NCBI GenBank assembly: GCA_937866945.1
Contig: CALMKU010000305.1
Location: forward strand, 1 to 49,033
Reading direction: 5' to 3'
Length of the DNA stretch: 49,033 nucleotides
Source: an uncultured Tolumonas sp.
GTDB taxonomy: Bacteria; Pseudomonadota; Gammaproteobacteria; Enterobacterales; Aeromonadaceae
The first letter of the stretch is position 1. Each line of letters begins with the position of its first letter. A program made the position numbers and the translations under genes. A model generated the notes under the pieces. The model saw only the letters and a list, made by a program, of their open reading frames with translations, did no database searches and was not told the DNA's origin. Positions 28,972 through 38,150 of this stretch are shown here, in pieces.

Positions 28972-30603
28972 ATGTATAAAGCCTTTTTTAGTCTGACGGA
29001 AAATCCGTTTTCGATATCGCCGAATCCTAAATACCTCTATATGAGTGATCGTCATACCGAAGCGTTGACTCATTTAGTTTATGGTCTCCGTGATGGTGGT
29101 GGATTTGTATTGCTAACCGGTGAAGTTGGTACCGGAAAAACCACCGTGTCACGCTGTTTACGGCAGCAATTGCCAGAAGACACCGATCTGGCGTTTATTC
29201 TGAACCCCTCGTTATCGACCGAAGAGCTGCTGGCTTCCATCTGTGATGCTTTCCAGCTCCCGTATGCACAACCTGCAACCTTAAAAACGCTGTTTGATGT
29301 TTTGCATCATTTTCTCTTACAAAACCATCAAGCCGGGCGGCGGACACTGTTGGTAATTGATGAAGCACAGCATCTGATGCCAGACGTGCTGGAGCAATTA
29401 CGCTTATTAACTAATCTGGAAACCGATGATGCCAAGTTGCTGCAGATCGTGCTGATTGGCCAGCCGGAACTGCAACAACTGTTACGACAACCGTTATTAC
29501 GGCAATTAGCGCAGCGGATCACAGCCCGATATCATCTGTTACCGTTAGATCTGAATGATGTGGATTCGTACGTCCGTTTTCGTTTGCAGGTTGCTGGCTG
29601 TCTGCAACCGATATTTACGCCATCAGCGATCAGAGCGTTACACCGCTTAAGTGGCGGGATCCCGCGCGTGATCAATTTGATCTGCGAACGTGCCTTATTG
29701 GGCGCTTATGCTGCTGGCCGCGAGCGGATCAATGACAAATTGCTGGCACAAGCTGCTTATGAAGCAACTGGCGTTCGTGATGAAGGTGCTATGGGCGCAG
29801 TACTGGCTTTTTCATTGGCCGGCATACTGATGTTGAGCGCCGGTTGGTTTGGCTGGCAGCAGTGGGGCTTTTTACCAAAACATCCGGTGAAAAAAGTGAT
29901 GGTGCCAGTTACGCTGCCACCTGATGCCAAATTAGTGAAGCGTTTTGATCAAGCCATTGCGGAAGCCGCCTATGAAGATCAGGCGATGCAACAGCTATAT
30001 CGGGTATGGGGTTTTGAAACCGCCATTGATGAAGCGCATTGCGACAGCGCTGAGCGGGCAAATTTAGGTTGTATTCAAGGGCAAGCCTCATTAGATGAAA
30101 TCATTAAACTGAATTACCCGGTGGTAGCGCGCCTAACTGAAGAGAATGGACCGGATCTATATGCCGTGGTCTTGCATGTCGCGGATGGGCAAGCTGATCT
30201 GCTATTGGGCAGTGAAAAATGGCAAGTGTCGCAAGAATGGCTCTCGAAGGCGTGGGGGCAAGACTACACTGTTCTTTGGCAACTGCCGGAAAGTAGCAAT
30301 AAAATCATTTCCAAGCGCAGTGGCCCGGCTGACGTGTTGTGGCTGGAAACGGTGGTGAGTCAGGCATTGCATCAACCGCCACGGAATAAATTATCGCGGT
30401 TTGATAACCAACTCGCCACCAAGGTGCGTCAGTTCCAAAAACAAGAAGGTCTGACGGAAGATGGAGTGGCTGGTGAGCAAACCTTGCTGCGATTAGTGGT
30501 GCGTAGCCGTGAAGTGATCCCGCGCTTAAATGGACGCATTCCGGCACAACAGACCGTCAGTAGCAGTGAAAATATGGCACAGACTGAAGGAGGAGCCAGC
30601 TAA
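28972..30603 (+). CDS. exeA: general secretion pathway ATPase GspA/ExeA
   Basis: ExeA is an inner-membrane ATPase that, with ExeB, helps place the type II secretin through the peptidoglycan. The 543 residues match Aeromonas ExeA (about 547). Seen: Walker A GEVGTGKT (50-57), Walker B LLVIDEA (126-132), one membrane span (about 274-296), and a periplasmic part ending in a peptidoglycan-binding domain (about 450-510, with QFQKQEGLTEDGVAG). The stop overlaps the exeB start (TAATG). The core secretion genes (exeC-N) are not in the window. Confidence 0.93.
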   Translation: MYKAFFSLTENPFSISPNPKYLYMSDRHTEALTHLVYGLRDGGGFVLLTGEVGTGKTTVSRCLRQQLPEDTDLAFILNPSLSTEELLASICDAFQLPYAQPATLKTLFDVLHHFLLQNHQAGRRTLLVIDEAQHLMPDVLEQLRLLTNLETDDAKLLQIVLIGQPELQQLLRQPLLRQLAQRITARYHLLPLDLNDVDSYVRFRLQVAGCLQPIFTPSAIRALHRLSGGIPRVINLICERALLGAYAAGRERINDKLLAQAAYEATGVRDEGAMGAVLAFSLAGILMLSAGWFGWQQWGFLPKHPVKKVMVPVTLPPDAKLVKRFDQAIAEAAYEDQAMQQLYRVWGFETAIDEAHCDSAERANLGCIQGQASLDEIIKLNYPVVARLTEENGPDLYAVVLHVADGQADLLLGSEKWQVSQEWLSKAWGQDYTVLWQLPESSNKIISKRSGPADVLWLETVVSQALHQPPRNKLSRFDNQLATKVRQFQKQEGLTEDGVAGEQTLLRLVVRSREVIPRLNGRIPAQQTVSSSENMAQTEGGAS

Positions 30604-31322
30604 TGTCGTTACTAACTTCAGCCTCCCGCCAGGCAAAGCGAGTAGAACAAGCACACTTCTTTATACCGGAACGTCTTTCTGGCGAACCTGGTCGTCGAGG
30701 GCTGTGGCTGGCATGGTTATTGGGTTTACCGGTGTGTGTGGCCTTAGGTGCTGCCACCAATTACGGCTGGCATCTGCTACATAACGATCCGGTCGTGCAG
30801 CGAATTGAAGTGCCACAGCCGACCGAATTGCCATTTCAGCCGGCAGACCAGAATTATGAGTTTGCAACTGAGCCATTGCCTGACGAGATAGAATCGCGTG
30901 TGGTCATGAATTCAGCAGATATTGAGCCTGCGACTGACAATGCGCTCGGTTCAGAGGTTACGCCTGTAGAGGCGGATACGAAAAGCACACTGGAAAAACG
31001 TTTCATGCAAGCGGTCACGGATACGGGCCAGTCTGACGCAATTGTAGCTGCGACGCCGAGACCCGCAGATTCTGAGGCGGCACCGCTGGGCGCCTTACCG
31101 CCGCGTATCAGCCAACAGGTTGCAGCGATGAAATATGGCGCGCACGTGTATTCGTCGGTGCCGGCAAACCGTACCATCAATATCAATGGTCGTGATTATC
31201 ATGAAGGGGATGAGGTTGTCAGTGGTGTGGTATTGCTACGCATTGACGCGAATGCCAGTATTTTTCGTGTTGGCTCGCAAAGTTTCAGTTTAAATGCATT
31301 GACTGACTGGCAGGGCTATTGA
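30603..31322 (+). CDS. exeB: general secretion pathway protein GspB/ExeB
   Basis: ExeB forms a complex with ExeA for secretin assembly. The 239-residue protein has a short cytoplasmic start, one membrane segment (about 34-53), a proline/acid-rich periplasmic linker (about 70-165), and the C-terminal GspB domain (ININGRDYHEGDEV... to the end). The GGAGGAG ribosome-binding site lies inside the end of exeA, and the start overlaps its stop, indicating translational coupling. Confidence 0.9.
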   Translation: MSLLTSASRQAKRVEQAHFFIPERLSGEPGRRGLWLAWLLGLPVCVALGAATNYGWHLLHNDPVVQRIEVPQPTELPFQPADQNYEFATEPLPDEIESRVVMNSADIEPATDNALGSEVTPVEADTKSTLEKRFMQAVTDTGQSDAIVAATPRPADSEAAPLGALPPRISQQVAAMKYGAHVYSSVPANRTININGRDYHEGDEVVSGVVLLRIDANASIFRVGSQSFSLNALTDWQGY

Positions 31323-31419
31323 AAGCAGGATCTGGCCGGTGCACTATAACTGATTGAGTTAAAAGCTAAACAAGCTGCTGTTAGCGGATAATATACAAAA
31401 AAGACCGGAGAGGCACCGC

Positions 31420-32937
31420 ATGAGCAATGAAGTTGAATTGAAGTTTCTGGTTACCGGAGATGTATTTCCTCATCTGGAACGGGTGCTGAATTCACTTAAG
31501 ATCAACGAACGGCAGGATCAACAACTAGAAAATATCTATTTTGATACGCCGGAACAGTCGTTGCGTGGGCTCGATTCTGGCTTGCGGATCCGCACCTGTA
31601 ACGGCCGACATGAACAGACGATCAAAATGGCCGGACAAGCGGTTGGTGGATTACATCAGCGCCCTGAATATACCTTCCCGTCGACGACGCCCTGGCCTGA
31701 TCTGCGCGCTTTCCCTAGCGACATATGGCCTATGGGGACAGATGTCAGCCAGATCCAGCAATCGTTAACCACGCTATTTCGCACTGATTTTCATCGCAGA
31801 ACTTGGACCGTGGCGCTGGCCGAAGGCTCACTGATTGAAGTGGCTTATGATATTGGCTTTATTGATGCCAATGGGCAGCAAGAAGCGATCAATGAAGTCG
31901 AGCTGGAGATTATTTCCGGCTCTGTTGCGCCGCTATTTCAACTGGCTAAGTTATTGGTAACGAGTTCTGGTTGGCAACTCGGTTGTGCTTCCAAAGCGCA
32001 ACGTGGTTATCGTCTGGCAGGGTTGAGTGCCGAGCCCGATGTCCGGCGGATGGGGTTTGTGCCGGTTATACCGGGGCAGACCGCAAAAGAGGGGCTAATT
32101 ACCGCATTACAGTTTGCATTACGACACTGGCAGTTTCATGAGCAGCTCTATATGCAGCAATCATCGCTAGGTGCCTTGTTGCAGTTACGCAGTGCTGCTT
32201 CATTGATCCAGCATACCCGCACGTTGTACGCCCATGTTTATGCCGCGTTAACACCTGTCGACTGGGAAGACGATCTGCAATGGCTGGTGGAACAATTAGC
32301 ATGGCTGGATGAAGCGCTGGTGCTGCAACGGATGCAATTTGAATATCGTCAAATGCTGAAAGGTGCACCTTGTCAGCATGAGCTGACCAGTGAAATAGAA
32401 CGCCACGAAAAATTATTACCGACTATTGAGCAGACGCAGCAATTACTTTTGTCGGTTCGCTATTGTCAGACATTACTGAAATTATCGGCCTGGATGGCAT
32501 TGCATAAAGAGGAAGATCCTGGCAGCCCTTGTTTGGTACAACCTATTCATGCCTTAGCTGTCACGTCTTTGGAAAATAGTTGGCAGGAGTTATTGTCACT
32601 GTCAAAACTGGGCGATGCACTGGATCATGCTAGCTATCAGCGGTTACGTGAGATGCTGCGACACAACCTGCAGGTTGGCGTCTGTTTTGCAGCGCTGTTT
32701 GATTCAGAACGTCAGCAGGGTTTTCGTTTACCTTGGTTAAATATGTTGGGGCGTTTGTCCGATCTGGAACATATTGAATGGATCTTTGCTGCCGCCACTT
32801 GCATGGCTTGTCCTCATCAAAATGAATTAAACCACTGGTTACAGCAGGAATTGAAGCCTCGTCTGATAGAACTTGATCAGATCCGCCAGCGCGGGATTGG
32901 TATGCAGCCATATTGGGAGATAAGCGACATTAGCTAA
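31420..32937 (+). CDS. ygiF: CYTH-CHAD inorganic triphosphatase
   Basis: The E. coli homologue hydrolyses inorganic triphosphate. The CYTH domain (about 1-205) begins with the signature E4-x-E6-x-K8 (NEVELKF), and the CHAD domain, a histidine-rich helical bundle thought to bind polyphosphate, fills about 220-500. At 505 residues it is longer than E. coli YgiF (433), mostly in the CHAD part. GGAGAGG precedes the ATG. In E. coli glnE follows; here a terminator and rho follow instead. Confidence 0.9.
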   Translation: MSNEVELKFLVTGDVFPHLERVLNSLKINERQDQQLENIYFDTPEQSLRGLDSGLRIRTCNGRHEQTIKMAGQAVGGLHQRPEYTFPSTTPWPDLRAFPSDIWPMGTDVSQIQQSLTTLFRTDFHRRTWTVALAEGSLIEVAYDIGFIDANGQQEAINEVELEIISGSVAPLFQLAKLLVTSSGWQLGCASKAQRGYRLAGLSAEPDVRRMGFVPVIPGQTAKEGLITALQFALRHWQFHEQLYMQQSSLGALLQLRSAASLIQHTRTLYAHVYAALTPVDWEDDLQWLVEQLAWLDEALVLQRMQFEYRQMLKGAPCQHELTSEIERHEKLLPTIEQTQQLLLSVRYCQTLLKLSAWMALHKEEDPGSPCLVQPIHALAVTSLENSWQELLSLSKLGDALDHASYQRLREMLRHNLQVGVCFAALFDSERQQGFRLPWLNMLGRLSDLEHIEWIFAAATCMACPHQNELNHWLQQELKPRLIELDQIRQRGIGMQPYWEISDIS

Positions 32938-32966
32938 CGAGCTAAAATTGTTCGCCTGCTAGAAAA

Positions 32967-33000
32967 ACGAAGGGACAGCATAAGCTGTCCCTTTACTTTC
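32967..33000. terminator. shared terminator ygiF / rho
   Basis: A 10-bp stem (32970-32979 with 32984-32993) and an ATAA loop have T-rich sequence after it on the plus strand and, on the minus strand, CGTTTTTC. It sits between two convergent genes. Confidence 0.75.
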
Positions 33001-33015
33001 ATGATGTCACTTAGA

Positions 33016-34281
33016 TTATTTCTGTTGACGCTTCATCGCTTCAAAGAATTCATCGTTGGTTTTGGTCATCGAAAGTTTGTCGATCATGAATTCCATCGCG
33101 TCGATTTCGCCCATTGGGTGAACGAATTTACGCAAGATCCACATTTTCTGCAGTTCATCTTGCGCCGTCAGTAATTCTTCACGACGAGTACCAGAACGAG
33201 TGATATCAATCGCAGGGTAAACACGTTTCTCTGCAATCTTACGAGACAGATGCAGCTCCATGTTACCGGTGCCTTTGAACTCTTCGTAGATCACTTCATC
33301 CATCTTCGAACCGGTATCAACCAACGCAGTCGCGATGATGGTCAATGAACCACCTTCTTCTACGTTACGAGCAGCACCAAAGAAGCGTTTTGGACGATGC
33401 AGGGCATTCGCATCCACACCACCGGTCAGCACTTTACCTGATGATGGGATCACGGTGTTGTAAGCACGCGCCAGACGAGTAATCGAGTCGAGCAGGATCA
33501 CCACGTCTTTTTTGTGTTCAACCAAACGTTTGGCTTTTTCGATAACCATCTCAGCTACCTGAACGTGACGCGTTGCTGGTTCATCAAAGGTAGAAGCAAC
33601 TACTTCACCTTTTACCATGCGTTGCATCTCGGTAACTTCTTCTGGACGTTCGTCGATCAGCAGAACGATCAGTTCGCAATCAGGATGGTTGCTGGTAATG
33701 CTCTGCGCAATGTTTTGCAACAGAATAGTTTTACCGGCTTTTGGTGGCGCCACGATCAGACCACGCTGACCTTTACCGATTGGCGATGCCAAATCTAGGA
33801 TACGGGCGGTAATATCTTCTGTTGAACCATTACCCCGTTCCAAACGCAGGCGTTTGGTCGGATGCAGTGGTGTTAAGTTTTCAAACAGAATTTTATTACG
33901 TGCATTTTCTGGGCGGTCATAGTTGACGGTGTCAACTTTCAGCAATGCAAAATAACGTTCACCTTCTTTTGGTGGACGGATTTTACCGGAAATGGTGTCG
34001 CCGGTACGTAAGTTGAAACGACGAACCTGGCTTGGAGAGACATAAATGTCGTCCGGACCTGCAAGATAAGAGCTATCAGCGGAACGCAGGAAACCAAAGC
34101 CATCCTGCAAAATTTCCAATACGCCATCACCAAAGATGTCTTCCCCGCTTTTCGCGTGGGCTTTGAGAATAGCGAAAATGATGTCTTTTTTATGCAGACG
34201 GGCCAGATTTTCCAGGCCCATAGATTCGCCCAGATGTACCAGTTCAGAGACTGCTGTATTCTTTAGTTCAGTTAGATTCAT
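33016..34281 (-). CDS. rho: transcription termination factor Rho
   Basis: Rho is the hexameric RNA helicase that ends many transcripts. Its 421 residues align throughout with the E. coli protein (419). An N-terminal helical domain and a cold-shock RNA-binding fold (DGFGFLRS, 60-67) come first, then the ATPase with Walker A PPKAGKT (179-185) and the Q/R loop regions. No usable ribosome-binding site lies before the ATG. Instead a short leader ORF overlaps the start, suggesting translational coupling. trxA lies upstream on the same strand, as in E. coli. Confidence 0.97.
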   Translation of the reverse strand: MNLTELKNTAVSELVHLGESMGLENLARLHKKDIIFAILKAHAKSGEDIFGDGVLEILQDGFGFLRSADSSYLAGPDDIYVSPSQVRRFNLRTGDTISGKIRPPKEGERYFALLKVDTVNYDRPENARNKILFENLTPLHPTKRLRLERGNGSTEDITARILDLASPIGKGQRGLIVAPPKAGKTILLQNIAQSITSNHPDCELIVLLIDERPEEVTEMQRMVKGEVVASTFDEPATRHVQVAEMVIEKAKRLVEHKKDVVILLDSITRLARAYNTVIPSSGKVLTGGVDANALHRPKRFFGAARNVEEGGSLTIIATALVDTGSKMDEVIYEEFKGTGNMELHLSRKIAEKRVYPAIDITRSGTRREELLTAQDELQKMWILRKFVHPMGEIDAMEFMIDKLSMTKTNDEFFEAMKRQQK

Positions 34282-34351
34282 AGAGGTGATGTAGTTTCGG
34301 GAATTGCATGGTTGGATTAATTGCTGGATAAAGCTGCTGGAGAGAGCGCAT
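34268..34351 (-). CDS. rhoL: possible rho leader peptide (RhoL-like), 27 residues
   Basis: An ORF of 27 codons starts with MRS, as the E. coli rho leader peptide does, and ends 14 bases inside rho in another frame. Ribosomes finishing it would stop beside the rho ATG, which lacks its own ribosome-binding site. The leader ORF itself has no clear ribosome-binding site, and beyond MRS the residues do not obviously match E. coli. It overlaps an even shorter ORF (TGATG junction). Treated as a candidate only. Confidence 0.35.
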   Translation of the reverse strand: MRSLQQLYPAINPTMQFPKLHHLYESN

Positions 34352-34448
34352 CAAGCGGGTACGAACAGCATCGTTTAATCAAATTAGCATCAATTTATCA
34401 GGGCGTCTAGCTATCTACAGTGAGAAATGGATGAAAATCAGGCATTAT

Positions 34449-34478
34449 AAAAAACTGAGGAGGCTTTAGCCCCCTCAG
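34449..34478 (-). terminator. terminator of trxA
   Basis: A stem of ten base positions (34455-34464 with 34469-34478, one A-C mismatch) and a four-base loop is followed on the minus strand by six Ts. It separates trxA from rho. Confidence 0.85.
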
Positions 34479-34488
34479 ATCGAGCAGA

Positions 34489-34815
34489 TTAGATATTTGC
34501 GTCAAGAAACTCTTTCAACTGAGTCTTAGACAGTGCGCCAACTTTAGTGGCAGTGACAGCACCGTTTTTGAACAGCAGCAGAGTCGGAATGCCGCGGATC
34601 CCAAATTTTGGTGGAGTACCAGAGTTCTGATCGATGTTCAGTTTGGCAACAGTCACTTTACCGGCGTATTCGCCAGCTACTTCGTCTAGGATTGGGGCAA
34701 TCATTTTGCATGGACCACACCATTCAGCCCAAAAATCAACTAAAACTGGGGTAGAGGCGTTTAATACATCACTTTCGAAACTGGCATCGGTCACGTGTAC
34801 AATTTTGTCGCTCAT
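34489..34815 (-). CDS. trxA: thioredoxin 1
   Basis: A 108-residue thioredoxin that reduces protein disulfides, the electron donor for ribonucleotide reductase and for enzymes such as the MsrB encoded in this window. The active site is WCGPC with C33 and C36. The cis-proline loop (RGIPT) and the buried D27 are present. GGAG lies seven bases before the ATG. It is divergent from rhlB across 150 bases, the E. coli arrangement. Confidence 0.97.
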   Translation of the reverse strand: MSDKIVHVTDASFESDVLNASTPVLVDFWAEWCGPCKMIAPILDEVAGEYAGKVTVAKLNIDQNSGTPPKFGIRGIPTLLLFKNGAVTATKVGALSKTQLKEFLDANI

Positions 34816-34965
34816 TTTTTACTCCACATTTGCAATTCGTTTACTGTATCAATATAGGGGTACGAAGATGCAAATTAAAGGGATCAAGAAATAAAAGCCA
34901 AACAGTTACCTTAATTAATAGATACTGTTTATTATTGCAAACCTAATTTAATAAGCCTGTTGCCC

Positions 34966-36243
34966 ATGAGCAAAACACATCTTACAGAGATCAAATTCGC
35001 TGAACTCGGACTGGAACCACAAGTTCTGGCCGGTCTGGAAGCTAAAGGCTTTCATAATTGCACGCCTATTCAGGCAGAAACGATACCGTTGTTGCTGACC
35101 GGAAAAAATATTGCAGGTCAGGCACAAACCGGTACCGGTAAAACAATCGCATTCCTCGCGGGTACATTTAACTACTTGCTGACACACCCAGCCAGTGCTG
35201 AGCGTCGTAAAAATCAGCCTCGCGTGCTGATCATGGCTCCAACTCGTGAGTTGGCCGTGCAAATTTATAATGATGCTGTGCCGATGGCCGAAAGCTGCGG
35301 TTTTAAAATGGGCTTGGGTTACGGTGGCGATGGTTACGATAAGCAACTTGCCGTATTGCAGGAAGGTGTCGATCTGTTGATCGGAACCACCGGTCGTCTT
35401 ATCGATTATCTGAAGCAAGGTATCATCGATCTGGGCGCGATTCAGGTGGTGGTATTGGATGAAGCCGATCGTATGTTTGATCTCGGTTTTATCAAAGATA
35501 TTCGTTATCTGTTCCGTCGTATGCCGCCACCAGTACAACGTTTGAATATGTTGTTCTCTGCCACACTGTCGCTGCGCGTACAGGAGTTGGCTTACGAGCA
35601 TATGAATGAGCCACAGCATATTCAGATTGAACCGGAACAAATGACCGGTCAACGCATCAAAGAAGAGTTGTTCTATCCATCTAACGAAGACAAGTTACTG
35701 TTATTACTGACGTTGATGGAAGAAGACTGGCCGGAAAAAGCCATTGTTTTTGCTAATACCAAACATGGTTGTGAAGACGTGCATGCCTGGTTGCAGGCGG
35801 ATGGTCATCGTGTTGGTATGTTGACCGGTGATGTACCGCAGAAGAAACGTCTGAAAATTCTGGAAGACTTTACCGCTGGGCATTTGGATGTGTTAGTCGC
35901 TACTGACGTGGCGGCACGTGGTCTGCATATTCCTGATGTCAGCCATGTTTTCAACTATGACTTACCGGATGATGCGGAAGATTATGTGCATCGCATTGGC
36001 CGTACTGGCCGTGCTGGCCGTAGTGGACATGCGATCAGTTTTGCTTGTGAAGATTACGCGTTTAACTTGCCGGATATCGAAGAATATACCCGTCATCCGA
36101 TCCCGGTTAGTAAGTATGATCCAAGCGCACTGCTGGATGATGTGACACCACCTAAACGCGTGATCCGCCATCGTCTGCCAGTGAATCGTAACATGCGTGA
36201 TCGCCAGCCTGCTGGCCGTCGTCGCCCGGGAAATAAATCTTAA
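34966..36243 (+). CDS. rhlB: ATP-dependent RNA helicase RhlB
   Basis: RhlB is the DEAD-box helicase of the RNA degradosome. From the ATG at 34966 ([11 protein letters not shown], matching E. coli) it has 425 residues (E. coli 421). The frame can be extended two codons to a TTG, but this is not needed. Motifs in order: Q motif, AQTGTGKT (53-60), [25 protein letters not shown] and [10 protein letters not shown], then a basic tail ([13 protein letters not shown]). No good ribosome-binding site is seen. gppA follows seven bases later. Confidence 0.96.
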   Translation: MSKTHLTEIKFAELGLEPQVLAGLEAKGFHNCTPIQAETIPLLLTGKNIAGQAQTGTGKTIAFLAGTFNYLLTHPASAERRKNQPRVLIMAPTRELAVQIYNDAVPMAESCGFKMGLGYGGDGYDKQLAVLQEGVDLLIGTTGRLIDYLKQGIIDLGAIQVVVLDEADRMFDLGFIKDIRYLFRRMPPPVQRLNMLFSATLSLRVQELAYEHMNEPQHIQIEPEQMTGQRIKEELFYPSNEDKLLLLLTLMEEDWPEKAIVFANTKHGCEDVHAWLQADGHRVGMLTGDVPQKKRLKILEDFTAGHLDVLVATDVAARGLHIPDVSHVFNYDLPDDAEDYVHRIGRTGRAGRSGHAISFACEDYAFNLPDIEEYTRHPIPVSKYDPSALLDDVTPPKRVIRHRLPVNRNMRDRQPAGRRRPGNKS

Positions 36244-36250
36244 CGACAGG

Positions 36251-37756
36251 ATGTCTCACGTGGATCAATCTCCGTTATATGCTGCAATTGATCTTGGCTC
36301 GAATAGCTTTCACATGCTGGTGGTGCGAGAAGTGGCTGGTGCCATTCGCACGGTGGCTAAGGTTAAACGTAAAGTCCGTTTAGCTGCTGGACTGGATAAT
36401 GAACACAATTTGAGCCTAGAGGCGATGGCGCGGGGTTGGGACTGTCTGCGCTTGTTTGCCGAACAGTTGCAGGATGTGCCGCGTGAGAATATTCGGGTGG
36501 TTGGCACTGCGACTTTGCGTTTAGCTCGCAATGTTGATTCATTCCTGCAGATCGCAGAACAGGTGCTGGGACATAAAATCGAGATCATTTCCGGCGAAGA
36601 TGAAGCCCGTACCATTTACCAAGGTGTCTCTTGGACGTCGAGCGGTGAAGGCAATCGTCTGGTTATTGATATCGGCGGTGCCAGCACGGAGTTGGTGATT
36701 GGTGAAAGTAATGATGCCAAGCTGCTGAACAGTCTGCATATGGGCTGTGTTACTTGGATCAAACGCTATTTTGCCGATGGCCTGCTGAACGAGGCCAATT
36801 TTACCGCTGCTATCGAGGCGGCTAAAGTTGTTCTGCAAGAAGTTGCCGCAGAATATCGGGCGCTTGGTTGGTTAAGTTGCGTGGGTGCATCCGGTACGGT
36901 GCAGGCGTTACAGGAGATCATGATTGCTCAAGGGCGCAGTGAACGCGTTACTTTGGCGAAATTATATGAGCTGAAAGCGCAAGCGATGACCTGTGGTCAC
37001 CTCGATATGCTGGTATTGCAAGGCTTAATGCCGGAACGACTCAGTGTTTTCCCGTCTGGCTTGGCGATCCTGATCGCTATCTTTGAAATGCTGCAAATCG
37101 AAAACATGACGCTGGCGGGTGGTGCGCTACGTGAAGGTTTGATTTACGGCATGATCGGCAAGCGCCGCAGTTGTGATGTCCGTGAACGGGCCGCGGACAG
37201 CCTGATCACCCGTTATCAGATGGATCGTATTCAGGCTGAGCGAGTACGTGATGCCGCTCTTTACGCTTTCCAGCAAGTGCAGAAAGAGTGGCATCTGAGC
37301 GAACAGTATGGACGTCCGATGTTGCGCTGGGCGGCGATGCTGCATGAGCTGGGGCTTTGTATCGAGTATAAAAAAGCGCCGCAGCATGCTGCCTATATCA
37401 TTGATAATATTGATATGCCTGGGTTTACTCCAGCACAGAAGCAGTTGTTGTCCGCACTGGTCTATAACCAGCGCGATGGCTTTAAACTGGAAGTGCTGGA
37501 GAAACAGAATGCTGTTTCTTTGCGTCAGGCAACCCGACTTGCTCGGTTGCTGCGTTTTGCGATCATTCTTTGTATGCGTCGTACCGAAGGTTCCGTACCT
37601 AAATTTGGTATCGAAGCGAAAGATGAACAGCTGATTTTACGTTTGCCGCTGGGTTGGTTGAATGAGCACTACCTGCGAGCGTCGGAATTGCAGCTGGAGG
37701 CTGATCGCCAGACGGCGATGGGCTGGCCCACCTCAATTGAAGAATCAGATATCTGA
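36251..37756 (+). CDS. gppA: guanosine-5'-triphosphate,3'-diphosphate pyrophosphatase
   Basis: GppA converts pppGpp to ppGpp and also degrades polyphosphate (Ppx/GppA family, ASKHA fold). The ATG at 36251, preceded by GACAGG, gives 501 residues (E. coli 494). The longer frame back to 36197 overlaps rhlB and is not conserved. Seen: AAIDLGSNSFHML near the N-terminus, the ISGEDEAR catalytic region (113-120), DIGGAST and VGASGTVQAL. It forms an operon with rhlB, and a terminator follows. Confidence 0.95.
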   Translation: MSHVDQSPLYAAIDLGSNSFHMLVVREVAGAIRTVAKVKRKVRLAAGLDNEHNLSLEAMARGWDCLRLFAEQLQDVPRENIRVVGTATLRLARNVDSFLQIAEQVLGHKIEIISGEDEARTIYQGVSWTSSGEGNRLVIDIGGASTELVIGESNDAKLLNSLHMGCVTWIKRYFADGLLNEANFTAAIEAAKVVLQEVAAEYRALGWLSCVGASGTVQALQEIMIAQGRSERVTLAKLYELKAQAMTCGHLDMLVLQGLMPERLSVFPSGLAILIAIFEMLQIENMTLAGGALREGLIYGMIGKRRSCDVRERAADSLITRYQMDRIQAERVRDAALYAFQQVQKEWHLSEQYGRPMLRWAAMLHELGLCIEYKKAPQHAAYIIDNIDMPGFTPAQKQLLSALVYNQRDGFKLEVLEKQNAVSLRQATRLARLLRFAIILCMRRTEGSVPKFGIEAKDEQLILRLPLGWLNEHYLRASELQLEADRQTAMGWPTSIEESDI

Positions 37757-37764
37757 TGTCACTA

Positions 37765-37796
37765 ACAGGCAGGTTTTCCTGCCTGTATTCTTTTCC
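37765..37796 (+). terminator. terminator of rhlB-gppA
   Basis: A perfect 9-bp stem (37765-37773 with 37778-37786) and a TTTT loop are followed by ATTCTTTTCC, just after the gppA stop. Confidence 0.75.
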
Positions 37797-37889
37797 GCCC
37801 ATTGCTCCGTTTTCTTATCCATTATTTATTTCCTATCTAGTGTGTATTTCCTCTCTGCTTTAATTGGTCTCTTTATTCTCTAATAAGTA

Positions 37890-37979
37890 ATACCTATTTC
37901 AGGGGCGTTTGTTGTCATCTCTTCATTCTCTCTCTGTACTAGATACCAAAAAGTCATTTATTAATACCAATAAGATACC
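37890..37979 (+). promoter_or_regulatory. four ATACC direct repeats upstream of aglA
   Basis: ATACC occurs at 37890, 37943, 37964 and 37975. The steps are 53, 21 and 11 bases, close to whole helical turns, so they would lie on one face of the DNA. The third reads AATACCAAT and closely matches one arm of the palindrome before the GntR gene (AGTACCAAT). It is a plausible binding region for that regulator. The rest of the 394-base gap (37757-38150) shows no ORF or RNA gene. Confidence 0.4.
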
Positions 37980-37981
37980 TT

Positions 37982-37997
37982 TGTGATCTTTGTCGCT
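37982..37997 (+). promoter_or_regulatory. CRP-like site upstream of aglA
   Basis: TGTGA-N6-TCGCT: the left half is perfect and the right half has three of five bases of TCACA. It lies about 160 bases before the aglA start. A weak promoter (TTATAG 38001-38006, 18 bases, GATACT 38025-38030) follows. CRP control is expected for PTS sugar genes. Confidence 0.45.
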
Positions 37998-38150
37998 TTT
38001 TTATAGTTACATTGGTTCTATATTGATACTGCACAACATCATTAGCAACATGAAAAATTTCAACGGCACAAACACACAAACATAAAAAAGAACTTGTCGA
38101 TGGAGATGACGATCCACGTCACTGAGGCTGGAAACTGAGGAGCGACAACA

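Noticed and set aside
34948..35652. 234-codon open frame antisense to rhlB
   Set aside because: Shadow of the conserved helicase gene. Its composition (His/Gln/Cys-rich) is typical of a reverse-strand frame.
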